From: an uncultured Helicobacter sp.
GTDB taxonomy: Bacteria > Campylobacterota > Campylobacteria > Campylobacterales > Helicobacteraceae
DNA: 5,452 bases
Direction of reading: 5' to 3'
Assembly: GCA_947179285.1 (NCBI GenBank)
Contig: CAMXAV010000066.1
Coordinates: 1 to 5,452, forward strand
Part shown: piece by piece, positions 1 to 5,441 of the stretch
Position numbering within the stretch: position 1 is the first letter of the stretch
Layout of the letters: each line of letters starts with the position of its first letter
Notes under the pieces: model-generated
The model's input: only the letters and a program-made list of their open reading frames with translations
Told to the model about the DNA's origin: nothing
The model's database searches: none
Made by a program: the position numbers and the translations under genes

Positions 1-4
1 TTGT

Positions 5-81
5 CATTGCGAGCGAGCGGCGCGAGCGTGGCAATCAACGAGCAAAGAATCCCAACACGTTTGATTGCTTCGCTCGCAATC
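5..81. repeat. Palindromic intergenic repeat, two head-to-head GC-rich units
   Basis: Two nested inverted repeats are visible. The outer arms are 11 bp and perfect (6-16 ATTGCGAGCGA against 70-80 TCGCTCGCAAT). The inner arms are 8 bp and perfect (31-38 GCAATCAA against 61-68 TTGATTGC). Each half also has short dyad ends (6-10 with 31-35, and 63-68 with 76-81), so the element reads as two inverted copies of a unit of the type CATTGCGAGCGA...GCAATC. Repeats of this general form are common between genes in several proteobacterial genomes. No open frame is visible here. Whether it is mobile (a MITE/REP-like unit) or only a transcript-folding element cannot be told from one copy. Confidence 0.65.
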
Positions 82-118
82 ATGATTAGAATCTCGTTTT
101 GCGATTCCAATCATGATT
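78..118. promoter_or_regulatory. Twin AATCATGATT palindromes, candidate operator
   Basis: The perfect 10-bp palindrome AATCATGATT occurs at 78-87 and again at 109-118, each preceded by C (an 11-bp direct repeat at 77-87 and 108-118). The centres are 31 bp apart, close to three helical turns, so a dimeric regulator could sit on the same DNA face at both sites. The second copy lies just upstream of the -10 box at 124-129, where bound protein would block RNA polymerase. The regulator is unknown. The first copy touches the repeat element, so shared repeat ancestry is the main alternative. Confidence 0.4.
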
Positions 119-123
119 TATGT

Positions 124-129
124 TATAAT
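124..129 (+). promoter_or_regulatory. Probable housekeeping promoter (-10 TATAAT) for the lipoprotein-pseudopilin cluster
   Basis: A consensus TATAAT preceded by TGT lies 24 nt before the ATG of the first lipoprotein. A start of transcription near 136 would give a short leader of about 17 nt that contains only the AGAGAG ribosome site at 141-146. No good -35 hexamer is visible, which is normal for the main sigma factor in Campylobacterota. Confidence 0.65.
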
Positions 130-152
130 TCCAAAAATAAAGAGAGTTCGCA

Positions 153-530
153 ATGAAATGGACGTTTGCCATTCCCGTGTTTTTCGCCCTTATATGCAGC
201 GCTTGTTCGACACCACAGAGCGTGACACAAAACTTTGTGCTTGCGATGTCTAATGGCGATAGCGACAAGGCGATGGAATATTTGCATATTGCCGATAGAA
301 ACAATATCGATGAGATTGTGTTTATCAAAGAAGTCATCTTGCCGACCTTTATGCGCAAATTTTTGCGCCTTTCTTCGCACAACGGCGGCGTGGCAAATGT
401 GCAAATCGATTCCGTGCAAGAAAACGGCAATCGCGCCAAAGTCCTCTACTCTGTGCAATTCAAAAATGGCAGAACAATCAAAGATTCGCTCTGGCTTCAA
501 AAAGATTCGGGTTGGTATGTGCTACGCTAG
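153..530 (+). CDS. Small lipoprotein with DUF4878-like (NTF2/cystatin-like) fold
   Basis: A 125-residue secreted lipoprotein of unknown role. Residues 1-17 form a signal peptide, short in charge (only K2) with a hydrophobic core, ending in I14-C-S-A-C18. C18 is the likely lipidated cysteine, although the -3 position is Cys instead of the usual Leu. The mature part starts with a helix bearing the pattern SVTQNFVLAMSNGDSDKAMEYL, shown in pieces: SVTQNF (23-28), then NGD (34-36), typical of DUF4878-type domains. Beta strands follow, ending in DSLWLQKDSGWYVLR. The start is supported by AGAGAG at 141-146, 6 nt before the ATG. It resembles the next gene (same NGD/EGD helix and same strand order), so the two look like an old tandem duplication. 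The family assignment is by pattern and only moderate; lipoprotein status is firmer. Confidence 0.8.
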   Translation: MKWTFAIPVFFALICSACSTPQSVTQNFVLAMSNGDSDKAMEYLHIADRNNIDEIVFIKEVILPTFMRKFLRLSSHNGGVANVQIDSVQENGNRAKVLYSVQFKNGRTIKDSLWLQKDSGWYVLR

Positions 531-589
531 GGCAAAATTAAAGCTTTTTGGGTACAATCCCTAGATAGTTTGCGATGAAGGAATCGATG
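531..589 (+). promoter_or_regulatory. Intergenic promoter, second lipoprotein gene
   Basis: TACAAT at 553-558 is preceded by TTTTTGGG, a form common for Campylobacterota -10 regions, and predicts a transcript start near 565. The promoter is enclosed by a 6-bp inverted repeat, CTAGGG (527-532) and CCCTAG (559-564), with AAAGCTTT at 540-547 inside. Either partial termination of upstream transcripts or an operator is possible, but neither is compelling. The downstream genes could therefore be transcribed both from here and from the promoter at 124-129. Confidence 0.45.
578..583 (+). promoter_or_regulatory. Ribosome binding site AAGGAA that decides the start at 590
   Basis: AAGGAA lies 6 nt before the ATG at 590-592 and 3 nt before the ATG at 587-589. 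An earlier in-frame ATG at 575 overlaps this site and has no purine-rich sequence ahead of it, and it would start only about 10 nt after the predicted transcript start. ATG 590 is preferred; it also gives a normal signal peptide beginning MKRH. Confidence 0.6.
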
Positions 590-994
590 ATGAAAAGGCA
601 CTCTTTTGCCGCGTTTGCTCTTGTTGTTTTGTTGCTCGGCGGTTGCGCCGATTCGCCGCGCCCGCCCGAAATGGTCGCCAAAGATTACCTGATGGCAATC
701 AGCGAGGGCGATGAGAATGTCATTTATTATGTCAAGCAATTTGCCCAAAAGCCCGAGCTCTCAATCACCGACCAAGAGAGAATCCATGCGATTCTTCTGC
801 CCGCTCGGTTTGCCACGTTGCGCAAGGGCGGGCTCAAAGACATTCGCATTACCGACATCGAGCCTATCGACCCCGACACAACGCGCGTGAGCTACACGCT
901 TGTTTTCTATAAAGACTATGTCGAAGAAAGCGGCTCGCTCACGCTCGAACGCACATTCATCGGCAACGATTATGAATGGCTCATCATCGAATAA
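590..994 (+). CDS. Small lipoprotein, paralogue of the preceding gene (DUF4878-like)
   Basis: From ATG 590 the product has 134 residues (139 if ATG 575 were used). Residues 1-18 form a signal peptide with K2/R3, a hydrophobic core and a clean lipobox L16-G-G-C19. The mature protein opens with a Pro-rich linker (SPRPPE), then a helix MVAKDYLMAISEGD (28-41) matching the NGD helix of the upstream gene, then the conserved ILLP...F segment and several beta strands ending in YEWLIIE. Corresponding pieces in the upstream protein are VILPTF and GWYVLR. It probably sits in the inner or outer membrane facing the periplasm; substrate and partner are unknown. Its TAA stop overlaps the ribosome site of the next gene, with 9 nt between the genes, so these two are co-transcribed. 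Confidence 0.85.
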   Translation: MKRHSFAAFALVVLLLGGCADSPRPPEMVAKDYLMAISEGDENVIYYVKQFAQKPELSITDQERIHAILLPARFATLRKGGLKDIRITDIEPIDPDTTRVSYTLVFYKDYVEESGSLTLERTFIGNDYEWLIIE

Positions 995-1003
995 GGAATA
1001 ATA

Positions 1004-1483
1004 ATGAAAAAAACGATAGGAGTTTTGTTGGCGATGGCTTTTTCACTCTCTGCTTGTGGCGACAACGCGGCGAGCTTCCCTTTGTGGCTCGCGCAAAAAT
1101 GGAAACTCACGCAGCTCTATAACGGCAGCGCGAGCATTCCGATGCGCAGCTACACAAAAGACGAAGGCGCGTTTATCGTGTTCAACAACAACGGCAGCTT
1201 CACGGGCAACGCGGGCTGCAACGCGTTTTTTGGCAACTACATCTCATCAGAAACCAACGACATTCAGTTTGGCGGCGTGGGCATGACGCGCAAGATGTGC
1301 GGACCAGAAAGCATGGCTGTCGAAGATACATTCATCAAGCTCTTTGCCGATGGCGGCGGGACGATTGCCAAGCTCGAGGGCGACACGCTCTCGCTCGCGC
1401 GCGGCGACATTCGCGCAACGCTTGTTCGTGTCGATACCTTCGCACCCTTGAGCACGCAAGAACGCGATAGTATCAATGAGTGA
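1004..1483 (+). CDS. META-domain (HslJ-like) lipoprotein
   Basis: 159 residues. Residues 1-17 are a signal peptide with K2/K3 and a textbook lipobox L15-S-A-C18. Residues about 30-143 fit the META domain known from HslJ of E. coli: W33 in the first strand, the signature G68-N-A-G-C72-N-AFFGNY, the T95-R-K-M-C99 motif, and the following acidic helix ESMAVEDTFIKLF (102-114). C72 and C99 may form a disulfide in the periplasm. META proteins are usually surface or periplasmic lipoproteins; HslJ is linked to novobiocin resistance and motility-related phenotypes, but the molecular role is not known. Start: AAGGAA at 993-998, 5 nt before ATG 1004, overlapping the previous stop codon. The 3' end overlaps the pseudopilin start by 8 nt (ATGAGTGA), suggesting translational coupling. 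The link of a META lipoprotein to pseudopilins is the uncommon point. Confidence 0.92.
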   Translation: MKKTIGVLLAMAFSLSACGDNAASFPLWLAQKWKLTQLYNGSASIPMRSYTKDEGAFIVFNNNGSFTGNAGCNAFFGNYISSETNDIQFGGVGMTRKMCGPESMAVEDTFIKLFADGGGTIAKLEGDTLSLARGDIRATLVRVDTFAPLSTQERDSINE

Positions 1484-1967
1484 TAGCGACAGCAAACAGC
1501 TCGAATCTTTCACGATGATTGAACTCGTGTTCATCATCGTCATTCTCGGCGTCTTGGCGTCTATCGCGATTCCGCGCCTTGCGACAAGCCGCGAGGATGC
1601 CATCGCTGTCGCGATTAAAAGCGACATTGGCACGATTTTGCAAGCCGTGCCCGCACTCTATCTTAGCCTTGGCGAAAACTTCACCGACATTCGCCAAGCC
1701 GCGCAGCTCGACAGCGCGCGTTGGGTCGACAACGGCGCAAGCATTGCGAGCACGCTCAAAAACAGCGCAAACACGCCATGCGCGCAAATCGCCTTTGCCA
1801 CCGCGCCTGCCGACAACGCCGCAAACGCCATCAAGGCGGGCGATAGAACCCTCGAACTCACGATTCAAGACGGCGATTCATGCGCCACATTGCATCGCAT
1901 GTTTTCGCAACAAGGCGGAATCTATTCGCAAACGCTCAATCTATCGGGCTATGGCATCGTGTTCTAG
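1476..1967 (+). CDS. Type II secretion / type IV pilus-like pseudopilin with prepilin N-terminus
   Basis: 163 residues. A class III prepilin signal is evident: an 11-residue leader, then F12-T-M-I-E16-L-V followed by about 20 hydrophobic residues (I-V-I-L-G-V-L-A-S-I-A-I-P-R) and A-T-S-R-E-D-A. E16 is the conserved mature Glu+5 and F12 the N-methylated residue. The residue before the cleavage site is Ser11, not the usual Gly or Ala, and the leader carries D3, D5 and E10 with only one Lys, where such leaders are normally basic. The globular part has just two cysteines, C102 and C136, a possible disulfide. An in-frame stop at 1449-1451 means ATG 1476 is the only good start; the ribosome site is weak, so translation probably depends on the upstream gene, which it overlaps by 8 nt. 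Expected location: inner membrane, assembled into a pseudopilus by machinery not in this window. Confidence 0.9.
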   Translation: MSDSDSKQLESFTMIELVFIIVILGVLASIAIPRLATSREDAIAVAIKSDIGTILQAVPALYLSLGENFTDIRQAAQLDSARWVDNGASIASTLKNSANTPCAQIAFATAPADNAANAIKAGDRTLELTIQDGDSCATLHRMFSQQGGIYSQTLNLSGYGIVF

Positions 1968-2343
1968 GCTGGGCGCGTTTAGCGCGCTCGAGATTCTGCT
2001 CGTTCTTGTCGTGCTCGCTATCCTTGCAACGCTCGCGCTGCCGCGCATACCCTTTGGGCAGCAGTCGCTCTGCTTGCAAAAAATCAAACACTCGGCACAA
2101 ATTCTAAGCGCAAACTTTGCCAAGACGCAAACGCAAAATTTCTTGCTGCACAAAGCACAGAATCCGCCCAATATGGCGACACTCGCGCAAAATATCACGT
2201 TTCGCCAAACAGGCTGCGAGCTGTGGCATGCGAACGAAAAATTGCAATTTTTGGCGGGGAACAAAAAGGGGCATTTCGCGTTTGAACGCATTGCAGAGAG
2301 CTATCAGCTCCGCTGCAATGGCGATTGCGATGGGCTAGAGTAG
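1951..2343 (+). CDS. Second, smaller pseudopilin (prepilin-like protein)
   Basis: 130 residues from ATG 1951, which lies inside the end of the previous gene (17-nt overlap). The N-terminus is MASCSRLGA then F10-S-A-L-E14, with E14 as the Glu+5 residue, then a long Leu/Val-rich helix (15-30) and P31-R-I-P. Ala9 would be the -1 residue of prepilin peptidase cleavage, a tolerated substitute for Gly. The remaining protein is basic and Gln/Asn/Lys-rich with C41, C89, C122 and C126; it ends in R-C122-N-G-D-C126-D-G-L-E, an acidic Asp/Gly turn that resembles metal-binding loops but is not a proven one. No clear ribosome site precedes ATG 1951, so coupling to the upstream pseudopilin is likely. The reading frame is open further upstream, but there it only shadows the previous gene. 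It is probably a minor pseudopilin working with its neighbour. Confidence 0.85.
   Translation: MASCSRLGAFSALEILLVLVVLAILATLALPRIPFGQQSLCLQKIKHSAQILSANFAKTQTQNFLLHKAQNPPNMATLAQNITFRQTGCELWHANEKLQFLAGNKKGHFAFERIAESYQLRCNGDCDGLE
2289..2320. repeat. Strong hairpin inside the 3' end of the second pseudopilin
   Basis: CATTGCAG (2289-2296) pairs with CTGCAATG (2313-2320). Directly inside, GAGCT (2298-2302) pairs with AGCTC (2306-2310) around a 3-nt loop ATC. Together this is a 13-bp stem with only a 1x2 internal loop. It falls in codons for about residues 113-123 of the pseudopilin and has no U-tract on either strand, so it is not a simple terminator. The CATTGC...GCAATG ends recall the repeat at 5-81. 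Confidence 0.6.
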
Positions 2344-2353
2344 CCTATTTTTT
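2331..2353 (+). terminator. Intrinsic terminator of the plus-strand cluster, shared with two stop codons
   Basis: TGGGCTA (2331-2337) pairs with TAGCCTA (2341-2347) around the loop GAG; the stem is 7 bp with one G-U pair. Six T follow at 2348-2353 and another T6 lies at 2360-2365. The right arm contains the TAG stop of the pseudopilin (2341-2343) and the reverse-complement stop of ppk2 (2345-2347). The opposite strand has no T-run after the stem, so it should work only for plus-strand transcripts. Confidence 0.6.
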
Positions 2354-3193
2354 CTTGTCTTTTTTCTTGCTGCTTGCCTTGCTGCTATATCCTTGTGAAT
2401 AGCGCGTTACAATGCTTGGGTCAGCGAGAAGGCAGACATTCGATTGGTCTTTGTCTGTGTAGTCGATTCGCGAGAGCAAATCGCGTGCGAGGTTGATACG
2501 GGCGCGTTTTTTGTCGTTGGAATCGACAATCACCCAAGGCGCATAGGGCGTGTGTGTGCGTGAGAACATCTTTTGGAATGCCTCAGTGTATTCGTCCCAA
2601 AGCCCGAGCGATTTTTCATCAACAGGGCTAAGCTTCCACATACGCAATGGGTCGGTTTTGCGGCGCTCGATGCGGAAGAGCTGCTCGTCCTGCCCGACAT
2701 CGAGGAAATATTTGAACAACAAGAATCCGCTTCCTAGCAACATTTGCTCAAGGTTTGGAACTTGGTACAAAAATTCTTTATATTGCTCGGCGGTACAAAA
2801 ACCAAGCACACGTTCGACACCAGCGCGGTTATACCAGCTGCGGTCATAGAACACAATCTCGCCACCATTGGGGAGGCTGCTGATGTAACGTTGGAAATAC
2901 CATTGTGTACGCTCAACATCGCTTGGTGCAGGCAACGCAACAACGCGCGAGCCGCGAGGGTTGAGGTGCTCGGTAATCGCGCGGATTGTCCCACCTTTGC
3001 CCGCGCCATCGCGCCCTTCCATGATGATGATGACATTTTTCTTGTTCGCTTTCACCCAGTTTTGCAACTTCACGAGTTCGATTTGCAGCTTGCGAATCTC
3101 TTCTTCATAGAAGTCGCGTTTCAAGCGTCCATCTTTCTTAAACGCGTCTTCAGGGTTCGCCTCTTCGGGGCGAATGACGATTTGCTTTGCCAT
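2345..3193 (-). CDS. ppk2: Polyphosphate kinase 2, class I-like
   Basis: 282 residues, the usual size of a single-domain PPK2. These cytoplasmic enzymes move phosphate between polyphosphate and nucleotides (class I mainly makes ADP/GDP into ATP/GTP from polyphosphate). Walker A is G60-R-D-G-A-G-K66-G-G-T69; Walker B is I113-V-F-Y-D117-R118-S-W-Y-N-R123-A-G; the lid segment is R174-I-E-R-R178-K-T-D181-P-L-R184-M-W-K187. All expected catalytic residues are present. The start is set by GAAGGAG (3207-3201 on the minus strand), 7 nt before the ATG. The C-terminus (from about residue 271) is S-S-K-A-S-S-K-K-K-D-K-K-K, a Lys/Ser tail beyond the folded domain. The gene converges on the pseudopilin with only 1 nt between stop codons. 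It lies 74 nt downstream of the MCP gene on the same strand and probably has its own promoter. Confidence 0.97.
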   Translation of the reverse strand: MAKQIVIRPEEANPEDAFKKDGRLKRDFYEEEIRKLQIELVKLQNWVKANKKNVIIIMEGRDGAGKGGTIRAITEHLNPRGSRVVALPAPSDVERTQWYFQRYISSLPNGGEIVFYDRSWYNRAGVERVLGFCTAEQYKEFLYQVPNLEQMLLGSGFLLFKYFLDVGQDEQLFRIERRKTDPLRMWKLSPVDEKSLGLWDEYTEAFQKMFSRTHTPYAPWVIVDSNDKKRARINLARDLLSRIDYTDKDQSNVCLLADPSIVTRYSQGYSSKASSKKKDKKK

Positions 3194-3267
3194 GTCTTGT
3201 CTCCTTCAATAGATTTCATACTAATAATGTAATATAATTACCATTAAATTATGATTAAGCACGCGCA
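3194..3267 (-). promoter_or_regulatory. AT-rich ppk2 promoter region
   Basis: Reading toward ppk2, TATATT (3236-3231) is a possible -10 box, giving a leader of about 30 nt with the ribosome site at 3207-3201. The dyad GTAAT-ATA-ATTAC at 3229-3241 overlaps it. No hairpin with a T-run follows the MCP stop codon, so read-through from the MCP gene into ppk2 is possible. A TATAAT also occurs on the plus strand (3233-3238), but nothing downstream on that strand would use it. Confidence 0.4.
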
Positions 3268-5376
3268 TTAGGCGAACTTCTTCTTATTGCTATCCTCTGT
3301 GATTTCTTCGGCAATCGAATGTACCTCTTTGGCAAATGTGTTGGTCTTGTCCGCAATCATCGTATTTTCATCGGTGATAACCTTGAGCTGCCCAATCGAA
3401 TCGTTGATTCCCTGCACACCCGCCGTTTGCTCTTGCATCGCCTCGCTAATCTGATTCACGCCCTGAACCAAGATATTCACATTTGCGTCAATCTCGTTGA
3501 GCGACTTTTGCGTGCGCTCGGCGAGCTTGCGCACCTCATCAGCCACAACGGCAAAGCCGCGCCCGTGTTCGCCCGCGCGCGCGGCTTCAATCGCGGCGTT
3601 TAGCGCTAGCAGATTTGTTTGGTCGGCAATGTCTTTGATGATACCCACGACATTTTTAATGTCCTCTGTCTGCTTGGTAATCTCCATCGTCCTATCGCTA
3701 ATCGATTGCATCGATTCGCTCACGCGATATGTAATCTCCGAGCTTTCCTCGAGCTTGTCGGCTTGGATATGGCTTGCTTGCATGAGCCTATCGGCAAATT
3801 CTTCGAGCGATTGGCTCGAGCCATTTAAGCTTTGGGCAAACGAAGAAGATGTGAGCAACATCTTACAAATTTCGTTGCCGAGTTTATTAATGGCAATTTC
3901 AATATTTCCTTTTGCCTCATCAATCTTTGATGTAAAATCAAAATCTTCATAATCATTTAAACATTTGCTAATCACATTCAAGTCAGAACCAATTTTTTCT
4001 TGCAATGTGCCTATCATGTGATTTAAAACATCTTTGAGCTCGAGAAGATGTGGGCTGTAAGGGTCGCATGTAATGTTGGTCATCAGATTCCCATTTTCAA
4101 GCTCTTTAACGATTGCGACAATTTGATGAATCATATTATCATCTTGTTCCACACTCTTTTGTGTGCTGCTAATGTTTTCGTTAATTAGCGTCCCCATGCT
4201 TCCAATCTCGTCTTCGGCAATAATCGTGGCGAGTTTTGGCGCTTCTTTAACTTCGTGCTTGACATATCTAAAAAAGTTTGTTAATAGGTTTGAAAGAACC
4301 TTGAGCCGCCTCGTGATGTAACGTTTGGCGTAGAACCACACGGCAAAGCTGATGAAGGCGAGCGAAAGAATCGCCGAGACGATAATGACAAACTCGATGC
4401 TGAATAATGGCGCAAACACGACATCTGTTGGCACAACGGTAACGAGAGACCAATGCGAATCGATGTTGTTCCATAATGTATAATGCGTGATTCCCGCATA
4501 ATAACTAATGCCATCGGGCGCGACATATTCAACAACCTTTATTTCGCCTGCCCGAATCGCATCGAGCATTTCTTTTGCAGAATCTCGCGAGTTTTTTTCC
4601 ATTAAGTTCACGCCAATAAAATTTTCATCTGGGTGCATAAGAATCACGCCATCTTCTGCGAGCAAGAATCGCCTATCGTTTTTAAAGACAGATTGTGTTG
4701 GATTGAGGATAATTTCCGAGACATGTTTTAAGTCAATAATCATACCCAAAACGCCTAAGAGTTGGTTATTTCTATCCATAATCGGCGCAACGATATTTGC
4801 GCCAAAGATTCGGATTCCGCCGATTTCAAAAAAGATGGGGTGTCCGAAAGATAATGTCTTTGTTTGCAAGGCATGCTGCATCGAGGGCAAATTGACGATG
4901 TTCATATCGGCTTGCACAACCTGAACCCCGCCCCTATTTTCGAGGTCGGTATCATCGGCGAGAATCATAAATTCGCCATTGGGCAAGATAAATTCCGTTT
5001 GGTTGGCGAGCTTCGCTTCGCGCGCATGCACAGAATCGCCCGGGATATAGATATACGAAAATGCGCCGTAGCTGCTCGAATCGAGCATGCTTTCGGCGAT
5101 TTCTTCAAACACGCCATAATCGATTGTGCCGTTATTCTTGACGAGCGTATTCGTAATGCTTGCCGCTGTTTCAACAGCCATGAAGGCTTCCGATGTCGCC
5201 ACCTCGAGCTTGTTCATCGAGCGCAAATTGGCAGCGACAAGGAGCTTATACGCCTCACGCTCGAGAATCGTGCCGACTTGATGATTCACAACAAACGTCA
5301 GAACCAACATCACAAACAACACAATCGAGCTCACGACAATCGTAATTTTTGTACCCAGCTTCAGACGACTAAACAT
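3268..5376 (-). CDS. Methyl-accepting chemotaxis protein with periplasmic dCache sensor
   Basis: 702 residues from ATG 5376. Order of parts: TM helix 1 (about 11-32); periplasmic double-Cache sensor (33-320), whose distal lobe has the typical [11 protein letters not shown] pattern followed by F-I-G-V-N-L (about 238-258); TM helix 2 (about 324-349); a long linker with a HAMP-type D-E-I-G-S-M motif (388-394) and two further HAMP-like helical segments (about 420-460 and 469-505); and the coiled-coil signalling domain (506-702). The hairpin tip at 582-622 holds the conserved [19 protein letters not shown] segment and [14 protein letters not shown], which contact CheA and CheW/CheV. There is no C-terminal CheR-binding pentapeptide; the end is N-K-K-K-F-A. 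The ligand cannot be read: I do not see the amino-acid-binding Cache motif. A longer reading from TTG 5418 is possible but less likely, given the near-perfect ribosome site before ATG 5376. Confidence 0.97.
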   Translation of the reverse strand: MFSRLKLGTKITIVVSSIVLFVMLVLTFVVNHQVGTILEREAYKLLVAANLRSMNKLEVATSEAFMAVETAASITNTLVKNNGTIDYGVFEEIAESMLDSSSYGAFSYIYIPGDSVHAREAKLANQTEFILPNGEFMILADDTDLENRGGVQVVQADMNIVNLPSMQHALQTKTLSFGHPIFFEIGGIRIFGANIVAPIMDRNNQLLGVLGMIIDLKHVSEIILNPTQSVFKNDRRFLLAEDGVILMHPDENFIGVNLMEKNSRDSAKEMLDAIRAGEIKVVEYVAPDGISYYAGITHYTLWNNIDSHWSLVTVVPTDVVFAPLFSIEFVIIVSAILSLAFISFAVWFYAKRYITRRLKVLSNLLTNFFRYVKHEVKEAPKLATIIAEDEIGSMGTLINENISSTQKSVEQDDNMIHQIVAIVKELENGNLMTNITCDPYSPHLLELKDVLNHMIGTLQEKIGSDLNVISKCLNDYEDFDFTSKIDEAKGNIEIAINKLGNEICKMLLTSSSFAQSLNGSSQSLEEFADRLMQASHIQADKLEESSEITYRVSESMQSISDRTMEITKQTEDIKNVVGIIKDIADQTNLLALNAAIEAARAGEHGRGFAVVADEVRKLAERTQKSLNEIDANVNILVQGVNQISEAMQEQTAGVQGINDSIGQLKVITDENTMIADKTNTFAKEVHSIAEEITEDSNKKKFA

Positions 5377-5380
5377 CGCC

Positions 5381-5388
5381 ACCTCCTT
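5381..5388 (-). promoter_or_regulatory. Strong Shine-Dalgarno AAGGAGGT of the MCP gene
   Basis: On the minus strand AAGGAGGT is followed by GGCG and the ATG at 5376-5374. It is the best ribosome site in the window and fixes the MCP start at 5376, which leaves TM helix 1 directly after a short basic N-terminus ([10 protein letters not shown]), as expected for this family. Confidence 0.85.
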
Positions 5389-5435
5389 GCATTCTAAGCA
5401 TCGAAGAATCACAGCCAATCCCTAGCTATTTGTGT

Positions 5436-5441
5436 ATTATA
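5436..5441 (-). promoter_or_regulatory. -10 box TATAAT of the MCP promoter
   Basis: Minus-strand TATAAT (preceded by GTAG) predicts a transcript start near 5429 and a leader of about 53 nt. The -35 region lies beyond the window edge. It has no resemblance to the sigma-28 flagellar consensus, so the receptor is probably under the main sigma factor. Confidence 0.6.

Noticed and set aside
1..81. CRISPR array
   Set aside because: Only inverted repeat units, no regular direct repeats with spacers.
1007..1013. A7 run after the META gene start as a phase-variation site
   Set aside because: Only seven A, encoding the normal MKK signal peptide start; too short to call a switch.
1473..1868. 131-codon minus-strand frame opposite the first pseudopilin
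   Set aside because: Shadow frame in GC-rich DNA; the opposite strand has clear prepilin features.
1519..1950. Long upstream extension of the second pseudopilin frame
   Set aside because: The extension is Arg/Ser/Ala-rich shadow coding of the first pseudopilin; the prepilin leader begins at ATG 1951.
2744..3232. 162-codon plus-strand frame opposite ppk2
   Set aside because: Antisense shadow of a highly conserved gene, with no recognisable domain or ribosome site.
4864..5397. 177-codon plus-strand frame opposite the MCP sensor
   Set aside because: His/Arg/Asn-rich shadow of the MCP gene, no family features.
5369..5401. Ten-codon upstream frame (minus strand, ATG 5401 to TAG 5369) overlapping the MCP start
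   Set aside because: It has no ribosome site of its own and spans the MCP Shine-Dalgarno; most likely chance.
5377..5418. Extended MCP N-terminus starting at TTG 5418
   Set aside because: It adds 14 residues with two cysteines before TM1 and lacks a ribosome site, while ATG 5376 has AAGGAGGT.
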